Assembly (NCBI GenBank): GCA_948472945.1
Contig: CAOKVX010000004.1
Span: forward strand, 79,982 to 143,981
From: an uncultured Clostridia bacterium
Lineage (GTDB): Bacteria; Bacillota; Clostridia; Lachnospirales; Lachnospiraceae
Length of the DNA: 64,000 nucleotides
Direction of reading: 5' to 3'
Part shown: positions 9,386 to 17,187 of the stretch, in pieces
Layout of the letters: every line of letters begins with the position of its first letter
Position numbering within the stretch: position 1 is the first letter of the stretch
Made by a program: the position numbers and the translations under genes
Notes under the pieces: generated by a model
Databases searched by the model: none
What the model was told of the DNA's origin: nothing
What the model saw: the letters and a program-made list of their open reading frames with translations, nothing else

Positions 9386-10179
9386 AACATCGCCCCCCTG
9401 TCCGCCGCATTATCAATATCAGTATATTTGTTAGTAATAAGAGTAGCGGCAAATACGATTGCAAACAGTACTATAGAAATCATAGAGCCGGTGTGCCAGT
9501 TATATGCACTGAAATAACTTCCAATGAGACTTCCCATAATATATGTGCTGTTATATAATATATCAAGTATTACATAATTAGTCATCGCTGGAAGAAACAC
9601 CATCATTATACCGCTTATTACCCCGGGCATTGAGAGCGGCAGCGTAACTTTAAGAAAAGTCCTAAAATCATTAGCCCCAAGGTCCGAAGCCGCCTCCTCA
9701 AGGTCCTTGTCAAGCTTTATTAGAGTAGTGTATATTGGCAAAATCATAAACGGAAGAAAATCATAGGTCTGTCCTATTACAGTGTTGATAAAAGGATAGT
9801 ACGCAAGATTCCCCTCAATTGCGCTGAGCACTTCTTTGAGCGCAGTTACCCTCAGCGTAAAATTAATCCACATTGGTATAATAAACAAAATTAATAACCC
9901 GTTTCTCCTTTTAATCCTGCTTTTAGACAAAATATACGCGACTGGATAAGCGATTACCAGACAAAGTACAGTAACTACAAACGCAACCGCCATACTGTAT
10001 ATAAGTGTTCCGATAGTGTTTGCAGAAGTAAAAAATCCCACAAGATTCTCTAGCGTAAACTGACCCTCACCGTTTGTAAACGCATAGTACAAAACAACCA
10101 GCACAGGCGCAATTACAAATAACACAAGAAACAACGCATAAGGTATGCACAGGTTTTTCCTTGAAAAATATATTTTCAC
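9382..10179 (-). CDS. potB: Spermidine/putrescine ABC transporter permease PotB
   Basis: This 265-residue membrane protein carries the binding-protein-dependent transport fold with about six membrane segments. The EAA loop reads EEAASDLGANDFRTFLKVTL. A membrane segment with WINFTLRVTALKEVL is characteristic of PotB. Translation starts three bases after the potA stop. It pairs with PotC as a heterodimeric channel for polyamine uptake. Confidence 0.94.
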   Translation of the reverse strand: MKIYFSRKNLCIPYALFLVLFVIAPVLVVLYYAFTNGEGQFTLENLVGFFTSANTIGTLIYSMAVAFVVTVLCLVIAYPVAYILSKSRIKRRNGLLILFIIPMWINFTLRVTALKEVLSAIEGNLAYYPFINTVIGQTYDFLPFMILPIYTTLIKLDKDLEEAASDLGANDFRTFLKVTLPLSMPGVISGIMMVFLPAMTNYVILDILYNSTYIMGSLIGSYFSAYNWHTGSMISIVLFAIVFAATLITNKYTDIDNAADRGAML

Positions 10180-10182
10180 TCA

Positions 10183-11622
10183 TTATTCCTCCGACTCCAA
10201 AAATGAAAGCCTAATAGCCTCCTTAGGGATAACAATACTTACATAATCATTTTCGTTCCATAGATATTCGTCGTTGAGCACATATTCAAACCCGCTCTTT
10301 GTCTTTATGAGATAATTATAGTGGTCTCCCTTATATATGAGGGAATTGATATTACCGCACGCACCGCCCTCATTTTCATCATCGCTCATAACCGGCATGT
10401 CGACCGGCACCTCAACCTTTACACGAACACCCGTCAAATCTATGTACTCACCGCCGCCTGTCATAAGATTTCCATTCTCGTCAATTTGCGAACCTGGATA
10501 GAGCATCGTGACATCGCATTCAAATACACCGTCGCCGAACTCAACAGTATTATTCTTTGATATTATTCCCTCATAGCAGTTGACAAGAGTACCGCACGGC
10601 ATGCAGTGAATCCCGTCGGGTTCAATATACATTCCTACTACGGAGCCGACTTCAGCCGATTTCGTGCGCTGTATTACAATTTCATTTTTTCCGCACTGCA
10701 CTGTAATTTCGTAGTGAATCCCCTTAAATATTACAGATATGACTTCGCCCTTAATCTGCCCCTCGTCCTCGGGAACTATGACAATATCCTCCGGCCTTAC
10801 GACAACGTCCACATGAGTATTTTTAGGATAATTGTCTAGGCACTCAAACACAGCGTCACAGAAACGTGCCTTGAGCGGCTCCGCCATTACGCCGTTAAAT
10901 ATATTTGACTCGCCTATAAAATCAGCGACAAAGGCATTGTTAGGCTCATTATATATCTCTTCCGGAGTTCCTATCTGCTGTATATGTCCGTTAGCCATTA
11001 CCACAACCTTGTCGGACATTGTAAGCGCCTCCTCCTGATCGTGCGTCACGTATATAAATGTTATTCCCAGACTCTCATGCATAAGTTTGAGTTCAAGCTG
11101 CATCTCTTTTCTCATTTTTAAGTCGAGCGCTCCAAGCGGCTCGTCAAGAAGAAGAATTTCAGGCTCATTTACAATTGCCCTTGCAATAGCAATTCTCTGC
11201 TGCTGTCCTCCTGAAAGAGTTGATATCTTCCTTTTCTCAAAGCCCTCCATATCAACTACATCGAGAACTTTCTCTACTTTTTCTACAATCTTTTTTTTAT
11301 TTAATTTTTTTAATTTAAGCCCAAAGGCTATATTATCGAACACATTAAGATGCGGAAACAGTGCGTAGCGCTGGAATACCGTATTTATTGACCTCAAATA
11401 AGGCGGTTTTTTACTTATATCCTCACCGCCCAGCAAAATCTCGCCCTCGGTGGGAGTCTCAAACCCGGCAATCATCCTCAATGTTGTAGTCTTACCACAC
11501 CCGGAAGGGCCTAAAAGAGTTACAAACTCTCCTCTTTTTACAGTAAGGTTAATATCTTCAACAACGGGCTCATTTCCCTCAAAGCACTTTTTTATCCCTC
11601 TAAGCTCAATTATATTATCCAT
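10183..11622 (-). CDS. potA: Spermidine/putrescine ABC transporter ATPase PotA, long form
   Basis: This ATPase powers polyamine uptake through PotBC. It has a Walker A (GPSGCGKTT), Q-loop (FQRYALFPHL), signature (LSGGQQQRIAIARA), Walker B (EILLLDEPLGALD) and switch histidine (VTHDQEEA). The C-terminal half is longer than in standard PotA (479 against about 370 residues) and appears to hold one TOBE-like fold (about 270-345) and a further segment with a second TOBE-like ending (YNYLIKTKSGFEYVLNDEY). I place the start at the ATG at 11622, preceded by CGGAG five bases upstream; an ATG at 11637 is also possible. It is the first pot gene and lies 30 bases after the preceding membrane-protein gene. 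Confidence 0.93.
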   Translation of the reverse strand: MDNIIELRGIKKCFEGNEPVVEDINLTVKRGEFVTLLGPSGCGKTTTLRMIAGFETPTEGEILLGGEDISKKPPYLRSINTVFQRYALFPHLNVFDNIAFGLKLKKLNKKKIVEKVEKVLDVVDMEGFEKRKISTLSGGQQQRIAIARAIVNEPEILLLDEPLGALDLKMRKEMQLELKLMHESLGITFIYVTHDQEEALTMSDKVVVMANGHIQQIGTPEEIYNEPNNAFVADFIGESNIFNGVMAEPLKARFCDAVFECLDNYPKNTHVDVVVRPEDIVIVPEDEGQIKGEVISVIFKGIHYEITVQCGKNEIVIQRTKSAEVGSVVGMYIEPDGIHCMPCGTLVNCYEGIISKNNTVEFGDGVFECDVTMLYPGSQIDENGNLMTGGGEYIDLTGVRVKVEVPVDMPVMSDDENEGGACGNINSLIYKGDHYNYLIKTKSGFEYVLNDEYLWNENDYVSIVIPKEAIRLSFLESEE

Positions 11623-11652
11623 TTTGTCTCCGTTCATCCCAAACCCCTAACC

Positions 11653-12690
11653 TTATTTTTTTGTTTTCCTGCCGGTAATATAGCATACTGCTACAACTGC
11701 AATGCACAGTATTATACATACATAAAAAGATATTCCCCTTGACAGCAGTTCAAGATTTACAAGATTATCGTTTACTATATCGTCAAATCCTTCAAAAAAA
11801 AGATAATCGGCCACCCCGACTGCTCCCGGAACAGGCACGGCATTGGATCCTAGAATAACGCATCCCTGAGCCGCAAAAACTTCCCCCACTTTATCCACAC
11901 TGTTGCATGAAGCAATATATACGCACACTGTGACCCCCATCTGCACAATCCTTTGGAGAACATTTAGCAAAAACGCTCTTACTATAACTCCAAAATGATT
12001 TTTAATAGCTTTTGAACATTCCTTGTATTCAAGCGCGCTCTTTTCAAGTTTCTTACGTTTCTTTTCAACATGCTTTGCCAAATGCAGCTTTTTTGCAATT
12101 ACAAGAATTTTATCAGCAATTTTGTACATTATTTTATCCCTGTAAACAAGCAGCGCAAATGTCACAACGCACGCCGTTTGTATAATAAAACCGCAGATTA
12201 TCAGAAATCTTGAGAAATTCCCAAATCTAAGAAATGTTGACGGGGAAAATATAATGCATAAAGCGCCTATAAAAATTATAGATACGGTATACAATGCGAT
12301 ATTGATAAGCAGCGACATTGCCGTCACAGACGCCGGAATAGAATCACGCATCATAAAAAAAGCCGATGCGGGCTGTCCGCCAGTCGCCGACGGCGTTATC
12401 GCAGAAAAAAATATGTCCGCCGACGAATACAGACATCCCCGACGTACATTTATACGCGAACCAAGAAAATCCGTGAGATATTTAATGCTAAAGCCCTCGA
12501 TAAGTATAAACAAAAGCATACAGCCCACAGCGGCAGCCATCCAATAAGGATTGGCAACCGAGAGATATCTTACAAATCCCTCAAATGAAAAATTGCTGCT
12601 GCCGTTAATTATCGTATACATTGTCAATGCGACAAGTCCAAGAAAAACTATAAACCAAATTATCTTATTTTTGTTCAATTTATCTACCAC
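11653..12690 (-). CDS. LPG synthase-type flippase-like membrane protein (UPF0104)
   Basis: The 345-residue protein has about eight membrane segments and matches the membrane part of lysylphosphatidylglycerol synthases (MprF N-terminal domain, UPF0104/LPG_synthase_TM). Conserved family features include SATGGQPASAFFMMRD and VPGAVGVADYLFFEGF. It lacks the cytoplasmic aminoacyl-transferase domain of MprF, so it cannot make Lys-PG alone; stand-alone copies are thought to move lipids across the membrane. The GTG start overlaps the end of the MraY-like gene by 11 bases. That start has no strong ribosome site, and a TTG at 12678 behind GGTGG is an alternative. The overlap with an undecaprenyl-phosphate enzyme suggests a lipid-linked envelope function. 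Confidence 0.85.
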   Translation of the reverse strand: MVDKLNKNKIIWFIVFLGLVALTMYTIINGSSNFSFEGFVRYLSVANPYWMAAAVGCMLLFILIEGFSIKYLTDFLGSRINVRRGCLYSSADIFFSAITPSATGGQPASAFFMMRDSIPASVTAMSLLINIALYTVSIIFIGALCIIFSPSTFLRFGNFSRFLIICGFIIQTACVVTFALLVYRDKIMYKIADKILVIAKKLHLAKHVEKKRKKLEKSALEYKECSKAIKNHFGVIVRAFLLNVLQRIVQMGVTVCVYIASCNSVDKVGEVFAAQGCVILGSNAVPVPGAVGVADYLFFEGFDDIVNDNLVNLELLSRGISFYVCIILCIAVVAVCYITGRKTKK

Positions 12691-13657
12691 CGTTAATTAC
12701 GTAAATCATATATATTGTCGCCAGCGAAACCACTATCTGTATAATGGCAAACCTGAAGACTGTCTGTGTATTAGACCATCCCCCCACTTTTCTTACCTGG
12801 TCGTGCAGGGGAGTTCTGATATTTTTCAATATATGAATCTTTAAAAATCTGAGGAGGAAAACTTTGACAAGTCCAAGTCCCCCGTCAAGTATAAGTACAA
12901 TTGCCACCAACAGATACAAAAACGGACTTCCTGTTTTTAAAATGGCTACAGCAATGAACAATCCCATAGCCCTCGAGCCGGCGTCTCCCATAAGAAGCCT
13001 ACTTGGAGTTGCGTTAAACCACAGATAGCCTAATATACACACCGCAAACAGCAAAATAAGATATTTCATTCCACCGCCTGTGCCAAGCATCTGTGATATT
13101 ACGTAAATCGACATCACGGTAACTATTGTCAGAGTCCCCGACAATCCGTCCACTCCGTCAGAACAGTTTGTTACATTAATTGAAGCCCAGACAAGCACAA
13201 CAATCAATAACCCATATATTACAAGCGGGATTGTAAACGACACGTCAAACAGCGCAAGATACACGCTGTTGGTGTTAAACTTCAAATATGTAATTGCAGC
13301 TACAACTGCAATCAGAAAGTCAAGCAGCCCCTTTTTATATTCCCCCCACGGCGCTTTGGAAGCGTCGTCAAGGAATCCCGTCATCATAGCGGCAAAAAGC
13401 AGAATCAGGTATATAAGTATCTCCATGTCCACCGGAGCGAATATAAGCGCACTTGCAAGGAATACAAGTATAAAAATAAATCCAGCACCGCGCGGCTTAC
13501 CAGCCGACAGCTTGCCATCATGTGCGTAATCCCTCCCTATATCTTTAGGAAGATACTGATTAAATTTTCCTATAAAAAAACATGTAGCCAGAAAAGCGAA
13601 CATAACCCCTATAAATGCGACAACAGGAATCTGTTCCCCGGAAATATAATTAAACAC
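12680..13657 (-). CDS. mraY: MraY-like polyprenyl-phosphate sugar-phosphate transferase
   Basis: The 325-residue protein has about ten membrane segments and belongs to the PNPT family, which attaches a UDP-activated amino sugar phosphate to undecaprenyl phosphate. Conserved elements include the FLDDASK acidic motif, NVTNCSDGVDGLSG (the NxTNxxDGxDGL signature of MraY) and GDAGSRAMG. The segment that in MraY reads TPxHHHFE is TPLHDQVRKVGG here, so the histidine triad is incomplete. It may be the cell's lipid I synthase in a divergent clade or a paralogue for another polymer. It starts at a GTG behind GAGAGG. It lies outside any visible mur cluster and heads the run of genes ending in potD and the MFS transporter. 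Confidence 0.75.
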   Translation of the reverse strand: MFNYISGEQIPVVAFIGVMFAFLATCFFIGKFNQYLPKDIGRDYAHDGKLSAGKPRGAGFIFILVFLASALIFAPVDMEILIYLILLFAAMMTGFLDDASKAPWGEYKKGLLDFLIAVVAAITYLKFNTNSVYLALFDVSFTIPLVIYGLLIVVLVWASINVTNCSDGVDGLSGTLTIVTVMSIYVISQMLGTGGGMKYLILLFAVCILGYLWFNATPSRLLMGDAGSRAMGLFIAVAILKTGSPFLYLLVAIVLILDGGLGLVKVFLLRFLKIHILKNIRTPLHDQVRKVGGWSNTQTVFRFAIIQIVVSLATIYMIYVINGGR

Positions 13658-13805
13658 TATACCAATACCTCTCTATCTCTGCCATATTCTAAAAAATTTC
13701 ATACTATATATACTATATCCTATTCTTATAATTGTAAATATATTTTTTAATATTATGCATTATTAATTGTTTCCATATTTATATTTACGCTATTTATTTC
13801 ATAGC

Positions 13806-13852
13806 CTGACGGCGCCAATTAGAACTCGGTGGGTTCAAATTGGCGCCGCCAG
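13806..13852. repeat. Long hairpin with T-loop-like GGGTTCAAAT motif
   Basis: A perfect 10-bp inverted repeat (GGCGCCAATT at 13811-13820, AATTGGCGCC at 13838-13847) is extended inward by GAAC/GTTC after one mismatch and outward by CTG/CAG. The sequence GGGTTCAAATTGGCGCC recurs in related form at 44466-44480 and 17164-17176. It sits between the end of the binding-protein gene at 13954 and the promoter region of the MraY-like gene. Confidence 0.6.
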
Positions 13853-13861
13853 ACTACGTTA

Positions 13862-13892
13862 GATACCCCACGCACCAAATGCGTGGGGTATC
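13862..13892 (-). terminator. Strong hairpin after the Big_2 protein gene
   Basis: A perfect 13-bp inverted repeat (GATACCCCACGCA, 5-base loop, TGCGTGGGGTATC) lies about 60 bases past the stop of the gene at 13954-15531. It has no clear U-tract on either strand, so it may act as a terminator helped by the adjacent hairpin at 13811-13847, or only as a 3' end stabiliser. Confidence 0.5.
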
Positions 13893-13953
13893 CGTAAAAC
13901 TGCATTATAAATTGTACAAAAAAGTAAACTATTAAGCTAAATAACTATACAGA

Positions 13954-15531
13954 CTAACTTTCCTCCGGATAAGCAATAGCAATTTCATTAATCTCAAGTC
14001 CGGCTATATAGCCTTTTCCGCCATCCCATGACGGAACTCCTTTAATTGTTATATATTCACATGCTTCTTGGGCTTTCATAGTGAATGTTTCTTCAAATTC
14101 ACCCTGCTTAAAATCTGCCGGGAATACTTTAACTGCCTCGGCCTTATTGTTAGGACCATTGCCTATCCATAAACGGAAACCTGTATCTCCTGTGTAAGTT
14201 CCTTTTACAGTAAACTTTACTTCCTTGCCCACAGCTATTGCTTCAGGCAAATTTAAGTATAACTCTGTCGAGCCTTCACTGTCATTAAATACGAGTTTAT
14301 TTTCATCTGCATTATAGTACTGTGATTGCTGGCTTGTTGAAAAATCTACTTTCTTTACAATTGCCGGCGCATCCGTGTTGGACGGTTTGTCTGTATTAGA
14401 CGGGTCATCCGTTGGCGGAGTTACGTCATCTGAAATATAATAGATGTTCTGAATGCAGAGTCCGTCTATATATCCTGATGTTCCACCGGACATAATATAT
14501 TTCAGCGTAAGATTCGGATACAATCCCTGCGTGTCATTCTGGCTTGTTCCCGCTTTGAATGAAAATGTAACGTCAAATGCCTTTGTCTTCTCGTCAACTA
14601 CAAGCTGCATCTGGTTCAAAGTCTTGTTAACTTTTTCTCCTTCTTCCTCAACTTCAACCACCTCAGGATATCCATTTTCACCAATTTTGAGATTCTCATC
14701 TATCTCATTTGACAGCTGAACCGGCGTACATCCTCCGCTTGTTCCGTTTCCAATCCAAAATCTGAATCCGCTTGTTCCATAGTTATAACCCTGAACCCTG
14801 AATGTTACAATGTCGCCTTCCTTAATGACAGGGACAGTTTCAGGAAGTACCCATGTTCCCTGACTTACGTCAGCTGCAGACGTATCATTAATCTCCACAC
14901 GCTTCGTATCTTTGTTATACGAACCGTTACCGCCTATATTTTCATATGTAGACACATCAATAGGAATACCGTTGTTAACCGCCTCAAATTCAAACTCATC
15001 CACAGGCATCGGCGTAGGCGACGGTGTAGGCGATGGTTTCGGCGTAGGCGACGGTCTCTTTGTCGGCGTAGTTTTTGGAACATCCTGTGTAGGCTGCACT
15101 GTAGCCGTAGGCTGTGTGCTTACTGCCGGCTGTGCGCTTGGCACAACGACCGGACCCTGTGAAACTGCCGGAACCGTAACGGCTTTTTTTACAGTAACCT
15201 TACACTTAACGGAACTCTTCTTTTTGCCGGTCTTAATTGTTGCAGTTATTGTAGACTTTCCTTCTTTAACGCCCGCTATAGTAGCAGAAGCGTTGCCTTT
15301 CTTTGTGCTCTTCTTAATCTTAGCTACTTTTGCCTTGCTTGATTTCCATGTAACCTTTGCGGTCTTTTTAGCATTCTGCACCTTAATTTTAACTGTCTTT
15401 CCAACAAATACAGTAGCCGTCTTTCTATTAAGCTTAACTTTTTTGGCCGCGCCTGCATTGTTAGCCGGAGCCAATGTCACAATCATTGCAGCCACAAGAG
15501 CATAAGCCATACTCTTTTTAATAATTCTCAT
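13954..15531 (-). CDS. Secreted protein with Big_2-like module and two binding modules
   Basis: The 525-residue protein has a signal peptide (MRIIKKSMAYALVAAMIV), a lysine-rich Ig-like module (about 28-115, with TVKIKVQNAKKTAKVTWKSS) and a Pro/Thr linker (120-180, PTPKPSPTPSPTP). Two related beta-rich modules follow, at about 190-375 and 395-525. Both contain the same core, GFRFWIGNG in the first and GFRLWIGNG in the second, and both end with an IDGLCIQNI or IAGLEINEI strand, which suggests an internal duplication. The fold resembles carbohydrate-binding modules, but I cannot name a CBM family. There is no catalytic domain. It shares its N-terminal half with the proteins at 1-1975, 2137-3822 and 58257-58937. 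It is probably a surface or secreted glycan-binding protein. Confidence 0.85.
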   Translation of the reverse strand: MRIIKKSMAYALVAAMIVTLAPANNAGAAKKVKLNRKTATVFVGKTVKIKVQNAKKTAKVTWKSSKAKVAKIKKSTKKGNASATIAGVKEGKSTITATIKTGKKKSSVKCKVTVKKAVTVPAVSQGPVVVPSAQPAVSTQPTATVQPTQDVPKTTPTKRPSPTPKPSPTPSPTPMPVDEFEFEAVNNGIPIDVSTYENIGGNGSYNKDTKRVEINDTSAADVSQGTWVLPETVPVIKEGDIVTFRVQGYNYGTSGFRFWIGNGTSGGCTPVQLSNEIDENLKIGENGYPEVVEVEEEGEKVNKTLNQMQLVVDEKTKAFDVTFSFKAGTSQNDTQGLYPNLTLKYIMSGGTSGYIDGLCIQNIYYISDDVTPPTDDPSNTDKPSNTDAPAIVKKVDFSTSQQSQYYNADENKLVFNDSEGSTELYLNLPEAIAVGKEVKFTVKGTYTGDTGFRLWIGNGPNNKAEAVKVFPADFKQGEFEETFTMKAQEACEYITIKGVPSWDGGKGYIAGLEINEIAIAYPEES

Positions 15532-15745
15532 AAATAAACCCTCCTATTTTTATTTATTATAATAAATTTTACTACTATTTGTAATAATAAGATAGTCTTC
15601 ACTGAAAATACAGTGCAAAAAACTTATATTTCATTGCAAAAATAATAATGATGATATACATAAAGACATAAAATGGCTTAATGGATATCATCATTATAGA
15701 TAGTCAGTCATTATATCAAATAACGCGTTTTTAACAAAAGAAAAG

Positions 15746-15816
15746 AGCGGGTGATGGGAATCGAACCCACGTACCTAGCTTGGAAGGCTAGTGTTCTACC
15801 ATTGAACTACACCCGC
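15746..15816 (-). tRNA. tRNA-Gly (anticodon TCC)
   Basis: A 71-nt cloverleaf with acceptor stem GCGGGTG/CACCCGC, D-arm TAGTTCAATGGTAGAAC, anticodon stem CTAGC/GCTAG around the loop CTTCCAA (anticodon TCC), and T-arm GTGGGTTCGATTCCCAT. CCA is not encoded. It follows tRNA-Pro in the same direction, 44 bases downstream. Confidence 0.96.
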
Positions 15817-15860
15817 ATGATATATATTATATTCTTGCCGCCAAGACCGATAATTTAAAA

Positions 15861-15935
15861 TCGGGGTGACAGGATTCGAACCTGCGACCTCCTGATCCCA
15901 AATCAGGCACTCTAGCCAAACTGAGCCACACCCCG
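15861..15935 (-). tRNA. tRNA-Pro (anticodon TGG)
   Basis: A 75-nt cloverleaf with acceptor stem CGGGGTG/CACCCCG, D-arm GGCTCAGTTTGGCTAGAG, anticodon stem CCTGA/TCAGG around TTTGGGA (anticodon TGG) and T-arm CAGGTTCGAATCCTG. CCA is not encoded. Sixteen bases of its D-arm (15911-15926) recur at 17136-17151. Confidence 0.96.
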
Positions 15936-15986
15936 GCATACTGTTTCGGTAGCCAGTGTTACTGACCTTTCCTTGACGCAAGACAT

Positions 15987-16015
15987 ATATTACTATATCT
16001 TATTTCAAATGTCAA
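15987..16015 (-). promoter_or_regulatory. Promoter of the tRNA-Pro/tRNA-Gly unit
   Basis: On the minus strand TTGACA (16015-16010) is followed after 17 bases by TAATAT (15992-15987). It overlaps the 3' end of the aminotransferase gene at 16005 and lies about 50 bases upstream of tRNA-Pro. Confidence 0.65.
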
Positions 16016-17096
16016 CACCTTTTTTCATTTTTTTAAAATTTTTTATTATACCCCCAATCTTTTTCAAAAATATATCCATCTCCTCATCTGTCCCTATAGT
16101 AATCCTGAGAAAATTATCAATCAAGGGCTTGTCAAAATATCTCACATATATATTTTCCTTTTTGAGTTCCTCGAAAATAACACTTGCAGGAACCGTTTCG
16201 TGCGTGGCAAAAAGAAAGTTAGTCAGCGAAGGCAGTACCTTAAAACCAAGTCTTTCCAACGACACCCCTGTCTTTTCCCTTGTATTAATTATCTTTCCTA
16301 TTACAGACCTAAAATACTCTTCATCCTTAAGCGATTCCACTCCCAAAACAATGGACAGCATATTCATGGTATACGAATTAAATGAGCCCTTAACGCTGTT
16401 AAGAGCCTTAATAAGTTCCGGATTCCCGACTGCATAACCTATTCTCATGCCTGCCATTGACCTCGATTTTGAATAAGTCCGCACGACAAGCAGATTATCA
16501 TATTTTTCCGTAAGCGAAAGCACGCTCTTCCCACCGAAATCAACATATGCCTCGTCTATTATGACGACAGAGCCGCCGTTTGACGCCACAATACTTTGTA
16601 TTGCGGCAGGTTCCATCGCAACCGAAGTAGGGGCATTTGGATTGGCAATAATAATTCCTCCGTTCGGCCTAATATAATCCTTCGTATTAATAGTGAAATC
16701 CTCACCAAGCGCAGGCGTCTCATATTTTATCTTAAATAAGTCTGCCCACACATCATAGAATGAGTATGTAATGTCCGGAAACAATATCGGTTTGTCCGAA
16801 TTAAAAAATGTCAGAAATGATATAGCAAGCACGTCATCAGACCCCACGCCGACAAATATCATATCACCGCCTACCCCGTGGTACTCTGCAAGCGCGTCCA
16901 CAAGCTCCGTAACGTCAGGGTCCGGGTATAACCTGAACCTTTCCGTATCAGCATCACTAATAAGCTTCTTAATGCCCGGTGCAGGCGGATAAGGGTTCTC
17001 ATTAGTGTTTAACTTTATCAGCTTACCCTCCTGAGGCTGCTCGCCCGGTATATAAGGCGTTACCTCCCTCACGTTCTTTTTCCATTCCAATGCCAT
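16005..17096 (-). CDS. hisC: Histidinol-phosphate aminotransferase-like PLP enzyme
   Basis: The 363-residue protein is a class I/II aminotransferase of the HisC type, converting imidazole-acetol phosphate to histidinol phosphate in histidine synthesis. Family features are LNTNENPYPPAPG at the N-terminus, NPNAPTSVAM, the PLP-contacting VVIIDEAYVDF and the lysine segment VRTYSKSRSMAGMRIGYAVG, where K forms the Schiff base. The C-terminus carries RYFDKPLIDNFLRITIGT, whose arginine binds the substrate carboxylate. I choose the ATG at 17096; the frame extends to a TTG at 17144 that runs into a tRNA-like remnant and is unlikely. It lies outside any his operon, so another small substrate is possible. 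Confidence 0.85.
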   Translation of the reverse strand: MALEWKKNVREVTPYIPGEQPQEGKLIKLNTNENPYPPAPGIKKLISDADTERFRLYPDPDVTELVDALAEYHGVGGDMIFVGVGSDDVLAISFLTFFNSDKPILFPDITYSFYDVWADLFKIKYETPALGEDFTINTKDYIRPNGGIIIANPNAPTSVAMEPAAIQSIVASNGGSVVIIDEAYVDFGGKSVLSLTEKYDNLLVVRTYSKSRSMAGMRIGYAVGNPELIKALNSVKGSFNSYTMNMLSIVLGVESLKDEEYFRSVIGKIINTREKTGVSLERLGFKVLPSLTNFLFATHETVPASVIFEELKKENIYVRYFDKPLIDNFLRITIGTDEEMDIFLKKIGGIIKNFKKMKKGVDI

Positions 17097-17135
17097 ATAA
17101 ATTCTTCTTTCTATATATATTTTTGGAGTTTTAAG

Positions 17136-17187
17136 TCTAGCCAAACTGAGCTAATTTAAACCCGTTTCAAATTGCGCTGTTGAACTA
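17136..17187. repeat. tRNA-like mosaic element at a stop codon
   Basis: On the minus strand the TAG stop of the gene at 17185 is directly followed by TTCAACAGCGCAATTTGAAA, then AATTAGCTCAGTTTGGCTAG. The last part matches 16 bases of the tRNA-Pro D-arm (17136-17151 against 15911-15926), and the first part matches the elements at 44418-44489 and 13806-13852. It is a short degenerate hairpin and not a functional tRNA. Confidence 0.5.

Noticed and set aside
13806..13892. CRISPR array
   Set aside because: Only two unlike hairpins are present, with no spaced direct repeats and no cas genes.
14912..15505. Plus-strand frame of 197 codons with a Gly/Val repeat
   Set aside because: It is the antisense of the Pro/Thr linker and Ig-like module of the gene at 13954-15531.
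15796..15981. Short minus-strand frame
   Set aside because: It overlaps the two tRNA genes and has no ribosome site.
17097..17144. TTG-started extension of the HisC-like protein
   Set aside because: It runs into the tRNA-like remnant and has no ribosome site. The ATG at 17096 gives the usual length and N-terminus.
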